Positions 25,355 to 34,935 of a DNA stretch of 64,000 bases are shown here, in pieces. The number at the start of each line of letters is the position of its first letter. Within the stretch, counting starts at the first letter, position 1. The notes below the pieces were generated by a model. It was not told the origin of the DNA. It saw only the letters and a program-made list of their open reading frames with translations, and searched no databases. Origin of the DNA: Sphingobacterium bovisgrunnientis (lineage in GTDB: Bacteria; Bacteroidota; Bacteroidia; Sphingobacteriales; Sphingobacteriaceae); the NCBI RefSeq assembly GCF_009829085.1, contig NZ_WUQY01000002.1, positions 124,001 to 188,000 of the forward strand. The letters run 5' to 3'. The translations under genes and the position numbers were made by a program.

Positions 25355-26197
25355 ATGAGAAAAACTATTTTATCAATAGCAACAGTAGCTTTATTATTCT
25401 TAGGAACAGAATTGAGCCAAGCGCAGGTGCAGTTACCTCCTGCAAGTAGTACCACCACAGTTATACAGGGGTTAGGTATTAAAAACATTATCTTATCCTA
25501 TCAACGCCCAAGTATGAAAGGTCGTCAAATATTCGGTGGGTTAGTTCCATATAATGAAGTTTGGCGTACAGGTGCTAACAATATCCCTACGTTGACATTG
25601 GATGAAGAGGTTAATATCGAGGGAAATGTTGTTCCTGCAGGTACGTACGGTATTTTCACCATTCCAACGCCAACAGAATGGACGGTTATTTTAAGTAAAA
25701 ATCCAAAACAATGGGGCGCTTATCAATACAATCAAGCTGATGATTTCTTACGTTTCAAAGTAAAACCACAGAAATTGGCTAATAAAGTAGAAACATTCAC
25801 CATTACTTTTGATGATGTTACTACGAATTCAACGAGTGTTTCATTAGCTTGGGAAAATACGAAAGTAGCATTTTCTATTACGACAGATCAGTCTAAAGAA
25901 ATCATGGCTAGTATTGAACAAGCGATGCAAGGCGAGAAAAAACCTTATTTCCAAGCTGCTCAACATTACTTCACCAATAATCTAGATATCAAAAAAGCTG
26001 CGGAATGGGTAAAATTAGCGGATGAAGGAAATACTGGCGCAGCACATATCAAATATTGGAAATCAAGAATTTTAAATAAAGCTGGTGATAAAGTTGGTGC
26101 TAGAAAAGCCGCACAAGAAGGTATTGAAATGGCAAAAAAAGCTAATAATGGTGAGTATATCAAATTGAATACAGAAGCACTTAATGAAGCTAAATAA
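25355..26197 (+). CDS. DUF2911 domain protein, secreted
   Basis: The 280-residue protein has a signal peptide ending near SQAQ (residue 24). The DUF2911 domain follows (about 27-170) with its usual core LSYQRPSMKGRQIFGGLVPYNEVWRTGANN and AGTYGIFTIPTPTEWTVILS. The last 100 residues look like TPR-type helices (AQHYFTNNLDIKKAAEWVKLA...). DUF2911 proteins are common in Bacteroidota and have no established function. It starts 18 bases after the GH123-like gene and ends before a strong terminator, so the two genes form a unit. Confidence 0.85.
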   Translation: MRKTILSIATVALLFLGTELSQAQVQLPPASSTTTVIQGLGIKNIILSYQRPSMKGRQIFGGLVPYNEVWRTGANNIPTLTLDEEVNIEGNVVPAGTYGIFTIPTPTEWTVILSKNPKQWGAYQYNQADDFLRFKVKPQKLANKVETFTITFDDVTTNSTSVSLAWENTKVAFSITTDQSKEIMASIEQAMQGEKKPYFQAAQHYFTNNLDIKKAAEWVKLADEGNTGAAHIKYWKSRILNKAGDKVGARKAAQEGIEMAKKANNGEYIKLNTEALNEAK

Positions 26198-26216
26198 TTT
26201 GTAAGAATCAAATATC

Positions 26217-26262
26217 TTAAAAGACAAAAGTCATCTTATAAAAGATGACTTTTGTCTTTTAA
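26217..26262. terminator. 21-bp perfect terminator overlapping the end of the FAD-dehydrogenase gene
   Basis: Bases 26217-26237 pair without mismatch with 26242-26262 around a four-base loop. The stop codon and last eight codons of the leftward gene (ending 26236) are part of the stem. Both strands have flanking T runs, so it serves both convergent genes. Confidence 0.9.
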
Positions 26263-29175
26263 TGCTTTATATAAGACTTCAACGGGATGAATCGCGATTT
26301 CCTTTGTTCCATCGTAAATCTGATGTCGACAACTACCTCCTGTAGCAACGACGATTGTATCCTGAGCTTTTCCACGAACTTGCGGGAAAAGTACTAATTC
26401 TCCAATCTGCATAGAGATGTCATAATGTTCTTTCTCATACCCAAAAGCACCTGCCATTCCGCAACAACCTGACGGAATCACTTCCACCTCATACCCTTGT
26501 GGGAAAGCTAATAGCGAAGATGTACATTGCTGCAATTTCCAAGCCTTTTGCTGACAATGTGTGTGCAATAATATATTTTGTGGCAGCTCGATGAAAACGT
26601 CTTTACTAATATTGCCTTTTTCAATCTCTTTCCACAAAAACTCCTCTATCACCATAGCAAAAGGAGCAATCCGCTGTGCGTCTGCCTCAAGCTCTTCGTC
26701 CACCAAATCCACGTATTCGTCCCGAAAACATAAAATCGCAGATGGCTCTACACACACCAGAGCGATTTCATCTGTCAAGCGCGAGGAGAAGATACGCACA
26801 TTTTCATTAGCAAGTTTTCGCGCTTCGCGCAACATTCCTTTCGAAATTAATGCTCTAGCACTAAAAGCATGATTTATCACCAAAACCTCATATCCCAAAG
26901 CTTCCAGCAACAAAATGGCTTTCTTACCCAACTCCACATCATTATAGTTTGTGAATTCGTCACAATAGAAATATACTTCTTTGATTGGCTTTCTATCATT
27001 CCACAAAGGTTTTTCTCGGTTCAAAAACCATTTGCGAAGTGACTGAGAAGCGATCTTCGGAATATTACGTCTATTATCAAAACCTAAAATATTTTTTACA
27101 AGCTTACTTGTAAACTTATTCGATGTCCCCCAATTGTAAATACTCGGAATATAAGACATCAGCGCCGTCAATTGATCCACCATTCCGACCATGCGCGTTC
27201 GTAGTGGTAGTCCATTTGTATCGTGATACGCTTGTAAAAAGTCAGCTTTGACCTTAGCCATATCCACACTCGACGGACACTCCACCTTACAACCCTTACA
27301 ACTTATACACAAATCCATGACTTCCTTTATTTCAGGATGATTATAGGGGTTTTCCTTAGTTGAATTTGTCAAAAATTCACGTAAGATATTCGCTCTCGCA
27401 CGTGTCGTATCATGCTCATTGCGAGTCGCCATATACGAAGGACACATAGTGCCATTAGACAACTCTGTCTTGCGACAATCCCCCGAGCCATTACATTGCT
27501 CTACATGCTGAAGAATATTTTGACCTTTATAACGAAAAGTAGAAGTTATATTGCGAGTTTCAATACCTGGTTCATACCGTAAAAAGGTCTTCATGGCTGG
27601 TGTATCGACAATCTTTCCAGGATTGAAAATGCCATAGGGATCCCAAGTTCTCTTTATATCCTTTAGTAGCTGGTAATTACGTTCACCAATCATATAGGCA
27701 ATGAATTCACCCCGCAAACGTCCATCACCGTGTTCACCACTCAATGAGCCTTTATATTTTTTGACAAGTTTAGCTATTTCAAAAGCAATATCTCGAAAAA
27801 GTTGATTTCCTTCTTTGGTCTTTAAATTGATAATTGGTCTTAAATGCAATTCGCCAGTAGCAGCATGCGCATAATGCACCGAATACAGGTTATATTTTGC
27901 TAAAATTTGGTTGAATTCTGAAATGTAAGCTGGCAAATCTTCTACATCGACTGCCGTATCTTCAATGACAGCAACAGGTTTCGCATCCGTGGGCGTATTA
28001 CTCAATAATCCTAACCCTGCTTTACGCAAATCCCAAACTTTCTTTTTATCTGCGCCTACTATTAATGGAAAATAATAACCATATCCTGCTGCACGCATAT
28101 CTGCTTCTACAGCATCTACTTTTTGTTGTAACACTGATTCTGTTTCCCCATCGTATTCTACAATCAAAATGGCTTTAGGATTTCCTTTGACAAAAAAACG
28201 ATTTTGCTGTTGTTCTAAGTTATTTTCTGTACATCCTAGAATATAATCATCCATCAGTTCACTAACCAATGGCTTATGCTTCAAAGCAATTAAATTCGCT
28301 TTCAACGCATCATCTAATGATTGAAAATGTACACAAAGTAAGCCCGTAGGTTTTTTGGGAAGTGTATTAACGTGCAGCTTTATCGAAATAATAAATAAAA
28401 GTGTGCCTTCAGAACCACAGATTAATTTCGAAAAATTAAACTTCCCCGCCCCAACGGTAAAAGGATCTGTTTCCAAAAGTAAATCAATTGCGTAGCCTGT
28501 GTTACGACGTTCTACAGATTTCTTCGGAAATTCCCGACGTATCTCCTCTTGATTACGATAATCACTCAAAATCGAGCGCATATGCGTATACACTTTACCT
28601 TCCAAAGTGGGAAGTTCACATTTTGCTAGGAATTCTTCGAAAGTCAAATCACTGAAAGTTACTTTCGAGCCGTCTGAAAGATAGCCTTCTACTTCAAGTG
28701 TATGCTCTCGGGTACTCTTATAAATCAAAGAATTAGAACCACACGAATTATTTCCGACCATCCCTCCTATCATCGCACGATTGGCAGTAGATGTTTCAGG
28801 ACCAAAATACAAATCATACGGGAGTAGATACATATTCAATTCATCGCGAATGACACCTGGCTGCACACGAACCCAATGTTCATCTGTATTGATTTCTAAT
28901 ATTTTGGTAAAATGCTTCGAAACATCCACGACAATGCCGCTACCCACGACTTGTCCTGCTAACGAAGTTCCTGCTGTTCTTGGAATTAAAGATGTATTAT
29001 TAGCTCTTGCAAAAGCGATCAATTGCTGAATATCGGCTTCGGATTTAGGAATAGCAACAGCCAAAGGTATTTCCCGATAAGCTGATGCATCTGTAGCATA
29101 GAGCAAACGCATTTTCTCATCGAAAAAAAGATCGCCCGAAAGCGATTCTTTTAATTTCTGCAACTTTTCTTCCAC
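26236..29175 (-). CDS. ydiJ: FAD/Fe-S oxidoreductase, YdiJ type (probable D-2-hydroxyglutarate dehydrogenase)
   Basis: The 979-residue protein has an FAD-binding PCMH domain (about 30-265, with PRTAGTSLAGQVVG and GGMVGNNSCGSNS) and an FAD-oxidase C-terminal domain (to about 545, with HYAHAATGELHLRP, SGEHGDGRLRGEF and YGIFNPGK). A cysteine-rich Fe-S part follows: CNGSGDCRK near 560 and CISCKGCKVECPSS near 620-635. Two CCG-type regions end with HTHCQQKAW and PSGCCGMAGAFGYE. This is the layout of YdiJ, shown in other bacteria to oxidise D-2-hydroxyglutarate to 2-oxoglutarate; D-lactate is the main alternative. The start is a GTG one base after the hglS stop, which ties it to 2-oxoadipate breakdown. 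Confidence 0.9.
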   Translation of the reverse strand: MEEKLQKLKESLSGDLFFDEKMRLLYATDASAYREIPLAVAIPKSEADIQQLIAFARANNTSLIPRTAGTSLAGQVVGSGIVVDVSKHFTKILEINTDEHWVRVQPGVIRDELNMYLLPYDLYFGPETSTANRAMIGGMVGNNSCGSNSLIYKSTREHTLEVEGYLSDGSKVTFSDLTFEEFLAKCELPTLEGKVYTHMRSILSDYRNQEEIRREFPKKSVERRNTGYAIDLLLETDPFTVGAGKFNFSKLICGSEGTLLFIISIKLHVNTLPKKPTGLLCVHFQSLDDALKANLIALKHKPLVSELMDDYILGCTENNLEQQQNRFFVKGNPKAILIVEYDGETESVLQQKVDAVEADMRAAGYGYYFPLIVGADKKKVWDLRKAGLGLLSNTPTDAKPVAVIEDTAVDVEDLPAYISEFNQILAKYNLYSVHYAHAATGELHLRPIINLKTKEGNQLFRDIAFEIAKLVKKYKGSLSGEHGDGRLRGEFIAYMIGERNYQLLKDIKRTWDPYGIFNPGKIVDTPAMKTFLRYEPGIETRNITSTFRYKGQNILQHVEQCNGSGDCRKTELSNGTMCPSYMATRNEHDTTRARANILREFLTNSTKENPYNHPEIKEVMDLCISCKGCKVECPSSVDMAKVKADFLQAYHDTNGLPLRTRMVGMVDQLTALMSYIPSIYNWGTSNKFTSKLVKNILGFDNRRNIPKIASQSLRKWFLNREKPLWNDRKPIKEVYFYCDEFTNYNDVELGKKAILLLEALGYEVLVINHAFSARALISKGMLREARKLANENVRIFSSRLTDEIALVCVEPSAILCFRDEYVDLVDEELEADAQRIAPFAMVIEEFLWKEIEKGNISKDVFIELPQNILLHTHCQQKAWKLQQCTSSLLAFPQGYEVEVIPSGCCGMAGAFGYEKEHYDISMQIGELVLFPQVRGKAQDTIVVATGGSCRHQIYDGTKEIAIHPVEVLYKALKDKSHLL

Positions 29176-29176
29176 C

Positions 29177-30085
29177 TTACGAACCCTTTATCTGTGTTGT
29201 ATACGTACTTTCAAAAATTTTGTCTGCGTTATTGGTCTCAAACCCATCACGACGATGTTTCGATTTGATATCTTCTTTGAGTAAGTGTGCAAATTGTGGT
29301 AACACCGAGCGTTCGGCAAATTCGACATAACTACCTGCTATTTCAAGTGTCTTGCCATCTGCAAAAGTAGCATCATACAAAGCGGAAACTGTACTACTTT
29401 GACGCAAAAGCTTATCATCGCTGGTTTTAATTATACCACCAGAGTTGTTCAACTTCACACCAATACTCAACAAGAAGTCGTTAAATTCTTCCAATGTATT
29501 GTAGCCATCTTTTAATTCATGAATACTAATCGTATAATGATTTAAGTAATAACGGTTGTAAATTACCCAAGCAGCATACTCGCTCTCATTTAATAAAGTT
29601 TGGTATTCTTCTGAAGTCGGCAATGCCCATAAAGGCTTTTGCAAAAATGCAGCAGCTTCTTGACCATTTGTCAAATCCAAATCACCAACCGGATCTGAAG
29701 TAATCGCAGATGTATATTTATAAATGATATCTTGCGCTTCTTGGCTCAATTCACGCACACGCAACTCAGATACGAAAATGCGGGGATAACCTTCTGCTGG
29801 TGGAGAAAACCAGTAGGCATCTAATTTTTTACCTTCGAAATAATAATAATCACGCTTCACATAACCATATGCTTGGAATATCTTTTCGAAAGAAGCAATA
29901 CCTAAATTGGGAACACCCAACGTACGGAAAGCAATATGATCATTCACAATATCATCCTGTGAACCTACAACTTCTTTTTCCAATAATGCTTTTGTGATTT
30001 TATCTACGTCTGCGACATTCTTACGATAATGTTCGAATAAATCGTTTAAAACAATGTCCAAAGGATTATTTTCTTCAAAATGCAT
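29177..30085 (-). CDS. hglS: 2-oxoadipate dioxygenase/decarboxylase (HglS, DUF1338)
   Basis: HglS converts 2-oxoadipate and O2 to D-2-hydroxyglutarate and CO2 in lysine catabolism. The 302-residue protein has the family's active-site pattern: NDHIAFRT (His50 with Arg54 four residues on), a second metal His in LNHYTISIH (His183 or His189) and Glu255 in GSYVEFAER. The spacing between His and substrate-binding Arg equals that in the characterised enzyme. The next gene starts one base after its stop and encodes a dehydrogenase that would consume D-2-hydroxyglutarate. No lysine aminotransferase or pipecolate gene is in the window. Confidence 0.88.
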   Translation of the reverse strand: MHFEENNPLDIVLNDLFEHYRKNVADVDKITKALLEKEVVGSQDDIVNDHIAFRTLGVPNLGIASFEKIFQAYGYVKRDYYYFEGKKLDAYWFSPPAEGYPRIFVSELRVRELSQEAQDIIYKYTSAITSDPVGDLDLTNGQEAAAFLQKPLWALPTSEEYQTLLNESEYAAWVIYNRYYLNHYTISIHELKDGYNTLEEFNDFLLSIGVKLNNSGGIIKTSDDKLLRQSSTVSALYDATFADGKTLEIAGSYVEFAERSVLPQFAHLLKEDIKSKHRRDGFETNNADKIFESTYTTQIKGS

Positions 30086-30212
30086 GATACCAAAATTTAT
30101 GTTTATACTTAGGTAAATTTAATAAAAACATTTTGATTTTCTTACGGATGAAAAGCGAAACGATCGAATATAATTCGAATATATCACAGTTTATCTAAAT
30201 TAAATTCAAAAA

Positions 30213-31007
30213 CTACAATTCATCCTTTAATAATTCTTCAAGCTCCTCTGCACTAAGATTCATATTGATATTTCCGTCTTTGGCGAAAGATATTTCACCA
30301 GTTTCTTCCGAAACAATCACGGCTACGGCTTCTGAAACTTCGGTCACACCTATGGCCGCACGGTGACGCAAACCAAACTGTGGCGGTAAGTCTTCACTAT
30401 CAGAAAGAGGTAAAACACTGCTGGCTGTCATTACTCGAAAATCTACAATAACTACCGCACCATCGTGTAATGGACTATTTTTGAAAAAAATACTCTCTAA
30501 CAAACGTTTTGATAAGGGCGCATCAATATATTCACCACTTGATTGATAATACTCTTCATCGAAATAACGGGAAAAAACAAGCAAAGCACCGGTTTTTGCC
30601 TTCGACATACTACGACACGCATCCACGATAATCTTGATTTGCTCAGTATGATCCTCCGTTACAGTGCGTTTTGAACCTATAAAATTCAAAAGATACTTCT
30701 TACGACGTAAAGAAATATTCTTACCTATATGTAATAAAAATCGACGAATCTCCTGTTGGAATACAACTATGAGTGCAATGGAACCAACGGATATAAACCC
30801 ACCAAATATTTCAGTCAACAGGCGCATTTCCAATTGTTTTACGACCAAATAAATCCCGTAAAACAACCCTACACCAATCAAAATATTCACAGCAATCGTT
30901 CCTTTGATTAGACTGTAAATATAATAAATGATCACTGCGACCAACATGATATCAATGATATCAAGCAATCTAAATCCTTCTAATATATTGAAGCTTATTC
31001 CATCCAT
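30213..31007 (-). CDS. cdaA: Diadenylate cyclase (c-di-AMP synthase)
   Basis: The 264-residue membrane enzyme makes cyclic di-AMP from two ATP. Three transmembrane segments (about residues 15-35, 40-58 and 66-84) precede the DAC domain. That domain has SPLHDGAVVIVD (DGA at 182-184) and LRHRAAIG (RHR at 214-216), the two catalytic motifs. It is CdaA type, not DisA. The partner CdaR/YbbR gene is not next to it. The gene is divergent from pdxJ. A gap of 127 bases separates it from hglS downstream. Confidence 0.95.
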   Translation of the reverse strand: MDGISFNILEGFRLLDIIDIMLVAVIIYYIYSLIKGTIAVNILIGVGLFYGIYLVVKQLEMRLLTEIFGGFISVGSIALIVVFQQEIRRFLLHIGKNISLRRKKYLLNFIGSKRTVTEDHTEQIKIIVDACRSMSKAKTGALLVFSRYFDEEYYQSSGEYIDAPLSKRLLESIFFKNSPLHDGAVVIVDFRVMTASSVLPLSDSEDLPPQFGLRHRAAIGVTEVSEAVAVIVSEETGEISFAKDGNINMNLSAEELEELLKDEL

Positions 31008-31122
31008 TTACTATGCAATTTATAAAATTTATAGCAGGAATTTTGGTCAATGTTGCAATATTGTAAGAGAAAATTGGCAATTCGAGTTAAGGTCTACCAT
31101 CAACTTACTCGTAATAATTCTT

Positions 31123-31130
31123 TACCTTTG
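31123..31130 (+). promoter_or_regulatory. -7 element of pdxJ
   Basis: TACCTTTG matches TAnnTTTG and lies 19 bases before the pdxJ ATG. A matching -33 TTG was not found. Confidence 0.45.
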
Positions 31131-31149
31131 ACCAATAATACAGTAAACC

Positions 31150-31869
31150 ATGACAAGACTATCCGTAAATATTAATAAAATAGCTACACTGCGCAACTCA
31201 CGTGGTGGAAATGTACCTAACTTGGTCGCTGCTGCACTAGCATGTGAGCGTTTTGGTGCTGAAGGCATAACCGTACATCCACGTCCTGACGAACGTCATA
31301 TACGTTACCAAGATGTCTACGATTTGAAAGCTGAAATTAAAACTGAATTCAATATCGAAGGTAATTGTCAAGAACAAAAATTTGTCGAACTCGTATTGGC
31401 AAATAAACCCGGACAGGTAACATTAGTTCCCGATGCATTGGGACAGTTGACGTCAAATCATGGATGGGACACTATCAAAAACAAAGAATATCTAAAGGAA
31501 ACCGTAAAGGTATTTAAAGATGCTGGTATTCGTGTTTCCATTTTTGTAGATCCGATTGAAGAAATGGTTGAAGCTGCTGCCGAAACTGGAACTGACCGCA
31601 TCGAGCTGTATACAGAAGCCTATGCTTCTGAATTTGGTTTTGATAAAGAAAAAGCGATTGAGCCTTATTTCAAAGCAGCTGTAAAAGCAAGAGAAGTCGG
31701 ACTAGGATTAAATGCAGGTCACGATTTGGATTTAAATAATTTAGCTTATTTCAACCAACATATACCAGGATTATTAGAAGTAAGTATTGGACATGCACTA
31801 ATATCTGATGCGATATATTTAGGTTTAGAAGAAACTATTAAACGCTACTTAGCCGCTCTAAAGGCATAG
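31150..31869 (+). CDS. pdxJ: Pyridoxine 5'-phosphate synthase
   Basis: PdxJ condenses 1-deoxyxylulose 5-phosphate with 3-amino-2-oxopropyl phosphate in the DXP-dependent vitamin B6 route. The 239-residue TIM barrel begins [20 protein letters not shown] and has [55 protein letters not shown] and [15 protein letters not shown]. These are the conserved phosphate-binding and catalytic segments (Glu and His residues). Normal length, single gene, closed by a strong terminator. Confidence 0.97.
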   Translation: MTRLSVNINKIATLRNSRGGNVPNLVAAALACERFGAEGITVHPRPDERHIRYQDVYDLKAEIKTEFNIEGNCQEQKFVELVLANKPGQVTLVPDALGQLTSNHGWDTIKNKEYLKETVKVFKDAGIRVSIFVDPIEEMVEAAAETGTDRIELYTEAYASEFGFDKEKAIEPYFKAAVKAREVGLGLNAGHDLDLNNLAYFNQHIPGLLEVSIGHALISDAIYLGLEETIKRYLAALKA

Positions 31870-31883
31870 TTATAGTTACTATG

Positions 31884-31929
31884 AAATAGAAAAAGCTCTG
31901 ATTGAAAGTCAATCAGAGCTTTTCTATTT
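31884..31929. terminator. Bidirectional terminator between pdxJ and lepB
   Basis: AAAGCTCTGATTGA and TCAATCAGAGCTTT form the core stem around AAG. The flanks AAATAG and CTATTT continue the pairing past a single bulged A. It separates convergent pdxJ and lepB. Confidence 0.88.
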
Positions 31930-31944
31930 TTATATACTAAGGTA

Positions 31945-33384
31945 TTATTCAATACCCTTGAAAATTCTATTCCAACGAATCTTAGATAAGAAAGTACCAT
32001 CAGCATCCCAACTTAACCAGGTAAATAACGCTTTACCTACGATATGATCTTCTGGTACAAATCCCCAACCACGAGAATCCAACGAATTGTGACGACTATC
32101 ACCCATCATCCAATAATAGTCCATCTTGAACGTATATGAATCTGTTTTCTGACCATTTATCAAAATATCATCTCCGTTTATCTCTAACGTATTACCTTCA
32201 TATACTGTAATAGCACGCTGATATAATGGCAACGTCCATTTATCTAATTTCACTGTCCATCCTTTAGCAGGCACTTTTATTGGACCAAAATTATCGTAAG
32301 TCCATTGACGCTCATTCCAATCGTAATTTGGGAATGATATATAATCTGGATTATCCGCCGTGTATATAACTTCTCTCACTTCTTTCACATTAGACCAGGA
32401 ACGTATTGATTCTGCTTCTTCAGGGGTTATATGCAAAACATAAATACCTTGAGACGGATCAGTATTTCCAAAATCTACTTCAAAACGGTTCTTTACCAAA
32501 TTATCTTCTGAAATCCCATACGGTTCAGCAAAAACAATATAAGAAGTTTGTAAATCTTTAGAATCATATGAAATAGCACCATTCACATATAAACGACCAT
32601 CTTTCATAGACACTTCGTCGCCTGGAATACCTACTGCACGTTTAATGTAGTTCTCACGTTTATCCACAGGACGGTTATATGGCTCATCAGCTTCCATTGG
32701 ATAATTGAAAACAACCACGTCATTTCGTTCTATCCCCTGAAAACCGGGCAATCTTTTATAAGGAATATTAATTAATTCGGAATAAGCTTTACCGCCAGTC
32801 AATGGCATAGTATGGTGAGCAAAAGGAAATGCTATTGGTGTATTTGGAATACGTGGCCCGTAATTTAACTTACTTACAAACAAAAAATCACCAACTAATA
32901 ATCTTCTTTCCATGGATCCTGTAGGGATCATATACGCTTCGATTAAAAAACCACGAATTAAAGAAGCCGCTACTGTAGCAAAAATAATAGCGTCAGCCCA
33001 TTCGCGACCTACAGACTTCTTGTATGGATATAGCTTCTTGAATTCATCTGTAGCTGATTGACCTTTATATTTAACGTTGGGATCTCTTCCCCACATCGGC
33101 AATACAACAAAAGGAACTAACACTGCAGCAGCTGTTTCCCAAAAACGTTGTTTTCCAAATGCTTTCAACAGGTCTAAATATAGACTATAGAAAATAAAAA
33201 TATTGACAATCGGCACCAACAATAAAGCAACCCACCATGCAGGTCTACCTACCAGTTGCGTCATTACATATTCGCGATAGAAAGGTATGAATGCTCCCCA
33301 ACCTTGTTTGCCAGCCTTTTTAAACAAAAGAAATAACCCGTAAAGGGCTACAATTGTTAAGACTCCAAATATTATATACCACAT
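31945..33384 (-). CDS. lepB: Signal peptidase I
   Basis: LepB removes signal peptides from exported proteins at the inner membrane. The catalytic Ser157 is in YMIPTGSMERRL and the general-base Lys248 in ENYIKRAVGIPGD; the last conserved box is MMGDSRHNSLDSRGWGFVP. At 479 residues it is much longer than enterobacterial LepB. The first 120 residues hold an extra membrane-associated domain (KAGKQGWGAFIPFYREYVM...). A roughly 130-residue insert separates the Lys region from the last box. Both features are usual in Bacteroidota. It is last in the leftward parA-parB-DUF5683-dapB-lepB operon, 50 bases after dapB. Confidence 0.95.
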   Translation of the reverse strand: MWYIIFGVLTIVALYGLFLLFKKAGKQGWGAFIPFYREYVMTQLVGRPAWWVALLLVPIVNIFIFYSLYLDLLKAFGKQRFWETAAAVLVPFVVLPMWGRDPNVKYKGQSATDEFKKLYPYKKSVGREWADAIIFATVAASLIRGFLIEAYMIPTGSMERRLLVGDFLFVSKLNYGPRIPNTPIAFPFAHHTMPLTGGKAYSELINIPYKRLPGFQGIERNDVVVFNYPMEADEPYNRPVDKRENYIKRAVGIPGDEVSMKDGRLYVNGAISYDSKDLQTSYIVFAEPYGISEDNLVKNRFEVDFGNTDPSQGIYVLHITPEEAESIRSWSNVKEVREVIYTADNPDYISFPNYDWNERQWTYDNFGPIKVPAKGWTVKLDKWTLPLYQRAITVYEGNTLEINGDDILINGQKTDSYTFKMDYYWMMGDSRHNSLDSRGWGFVPEDHIVGKALFTWLSWDADGTFLSKIRWNRIFKGIE

Positions 33385-33434
33385 ATTTATTTATTTTAAC
33401 ATAGAAAACCCACTAGGTAGAAGGTATTCGGTGC

Positions 33435-34178
33435 CTATTTATTAAAATCAAAAATTTCTGTTACTTGATAAAAACCCTTCTTGCCGTATAACCACTCAGC
33501 AGCTACGACTGCGCCCAATGCAAAACCGTCACGATTGTGCGCTGTATGTTTGAATTCAATTTGATCAACTTCTGAACTATACAATACTGTATGCGTACCC
33601 GGCACTTCTTCTATACGAAGACTTTCAATTAATAATTCATTAGGCTTATTGACTACTTCTTCTTCTGACCCTACGACTTGATTTACCCAAGATTTCTTAA
33701 CATCATTGTTGTCAATAATACCTTCAGCAATAGTGATTGCAGTTCCACTTGGTGCATCCAGCTTGTGGATATGGTGAATTTCTTCAACCTGCACATCGTA
33801 TTGTTGGTAAGGATTAACGGCTTTTGCCAATAATCTATTTATATGAAAAAAGATATTTACACCAATACTAAAGTTAGAACCATATAATAATGCTTGATCT
33901 GCTTCCAAACAAGTTTCCTTCACTTCTTGCAAATGCTCGTACCAACCTGTAGTACCAACTACTAAAGGTAAATCCGCTTCAAAACAAAGACTAATATTCT
34001 CTAAAGCTGCGTCTGGAGTACTAAAATCTATGGCAATATCAGCGTCGGCTAAATCTTCAGCAGTAAGTGTTTCCCTATTGTGCGCATCAACAATTAATGC
34101 TATTTCATGACCTCTTTTGAGCGCAAATTTTTCAATTAGCTGTCCCATTTTGCCATAACCTAGTATAACGATTTTCAT
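33435..34178 (-). CDS. dapB: 4-hydroxy-tetrahydrodipicolinate reductase
   Basis: DapB makes tetrahydrodipicolinate for diaminopimelate and lysine, and so for peptidoglycan. The 247-residue protein has an N-terminal Rossmann start ILGYGKMGQ, DFSTPDA and VVGTTGW. The catalytic motif is EEIHHIHKLDAPSGTAI (His pair and Lys), and the C-terminal tail is HTAHNRDGFALGAV. It follows the DUF5683 gene by 13 bases. The second residue of the usual GxxGxxG is Tyr-Gly, as in other Bacteroidota members. Confidence 0.96.
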   Translation of the reverse strand: MKIVILGYGKMGQLIEKFALKRGHEIALIVDAHNRETLTAEDLADADIAIDFSTPDAALENISLCFEADLPLVVGTTGWYEHLQEVKETCLEADQALLYGSNFSIGVNIFFHINRLLAKAVNPYQQYDVQVEEIHHIHKLDAPSGTAITIAEGIIDNNDVKKSWVNQVVGSEEEVVNKPNELLIESLRIEEVPGTHTVLYSSEVDQIEFKHTAHNRDGFALGAVVAAEWLYGKKGFYQVTEIFDFNK

Positions 34179-34191
34179 ATTTAAGGTTTAT

Positions 34192-34935
34192 CTATTTAAA
34201 ATTAAACGTCAACTTCACACCAGGTGTAAATTGACGGCCAAAATTCATATTATATGCCAAATTAGATGTTGGCAACATCGTAGGAATGATTTTGAACCCC
34301 AAATCATCCCCTATATTATACCGAAAGCGCAACATAGAATCCACGTACGCCTCCAATACATTTAATCCCCACCAGCCTGCTGTGACTAAAATAGTCATGT
34401 CACGGTAACGGCGATAATTATCTTTAGCACGTATTAATCCTTCTGTGGATGGAAAACTGAATTCTAAGTCAGGATCATTTGGAGCACCGTTATTATTAAT
34501 CCGATAAGCGGCTTCATCTACGAATTTTCGATAATGCCAGTTCCAAAAATCAAACGTTAAATAACCTACAACCAGTCCACCATAAATGACGGGCAACTTT
34601 ATCCATACATACTTACCACCATTAGTGATTTGTCCCCATCCTGGTGCTATAAGAGACCGTCGCCAAGCTTTTGTTGAAAGCTCCTCAATCGCTAAGCGAG
34701 TTGAGTCTTTTAAAATATCTTTGTAATAATATTTTTCTCGCTCCTTCTCTGCCTTTTCTCGTGCTTTACGCTCTGCGCGCGTTTCTTTTTTCTTTACCGT
34801 ATCCTGCGCTGCTTTTACACTATCCAAAGCATTTAAAGCGGTGCTGTCCAAAGGTACTTTCTTCGTTGTATCAACTTGTGAAAAGCTGCTAAACGAACTT
34901 AAAAGAAAAAAAAATAAGATTAAATATTTCGGCAT
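34192..34935 (-). CDS. DUF5683 membrane protein
   Basis: The 247-residue protein has a signal-like hydrophobic start (PKYLILFFFLLSSFSSFSQ), a charged low-complexity linker (about 45-70: ETRAERKAREKAEKEREK), and the DUF5683 core KAWRRSLIAPGWGQITNGGKYVWIKLPVIYGGLVVGYLTF with two hydrophobic segments. The function of the family is not known. The ATG at 34935 overlaps the parB stop as TAATG, a coupling arrangement, and is preferred to a TTG two codons upstream. Its place between parB and dapB is a recurring Bacteroidota order. Confidence 0.85.
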   Translation of the reverse strand: MPKYLILFFFLLSSFSSFSQVDTTKKVPLDSTALNALDSVKAAQDTVKKKETRAERKAREKAEKEREKYYYKDILKDSTRLAIEELSTKAWRRSLIAPGWGQITNGGKYVWIKLPVIYGGLVVGYLTFDFWNWHYRKFVDEAAYRINNNGAPNDPDLEFSFPSTEGLIRAKDNYRRYRDMTILVTAGWWGLNVLEAYVDSMLRFRYNIGDDLGFKIIPTMLPTSNLAYNMNFGRQFTPGVKLTFNFK

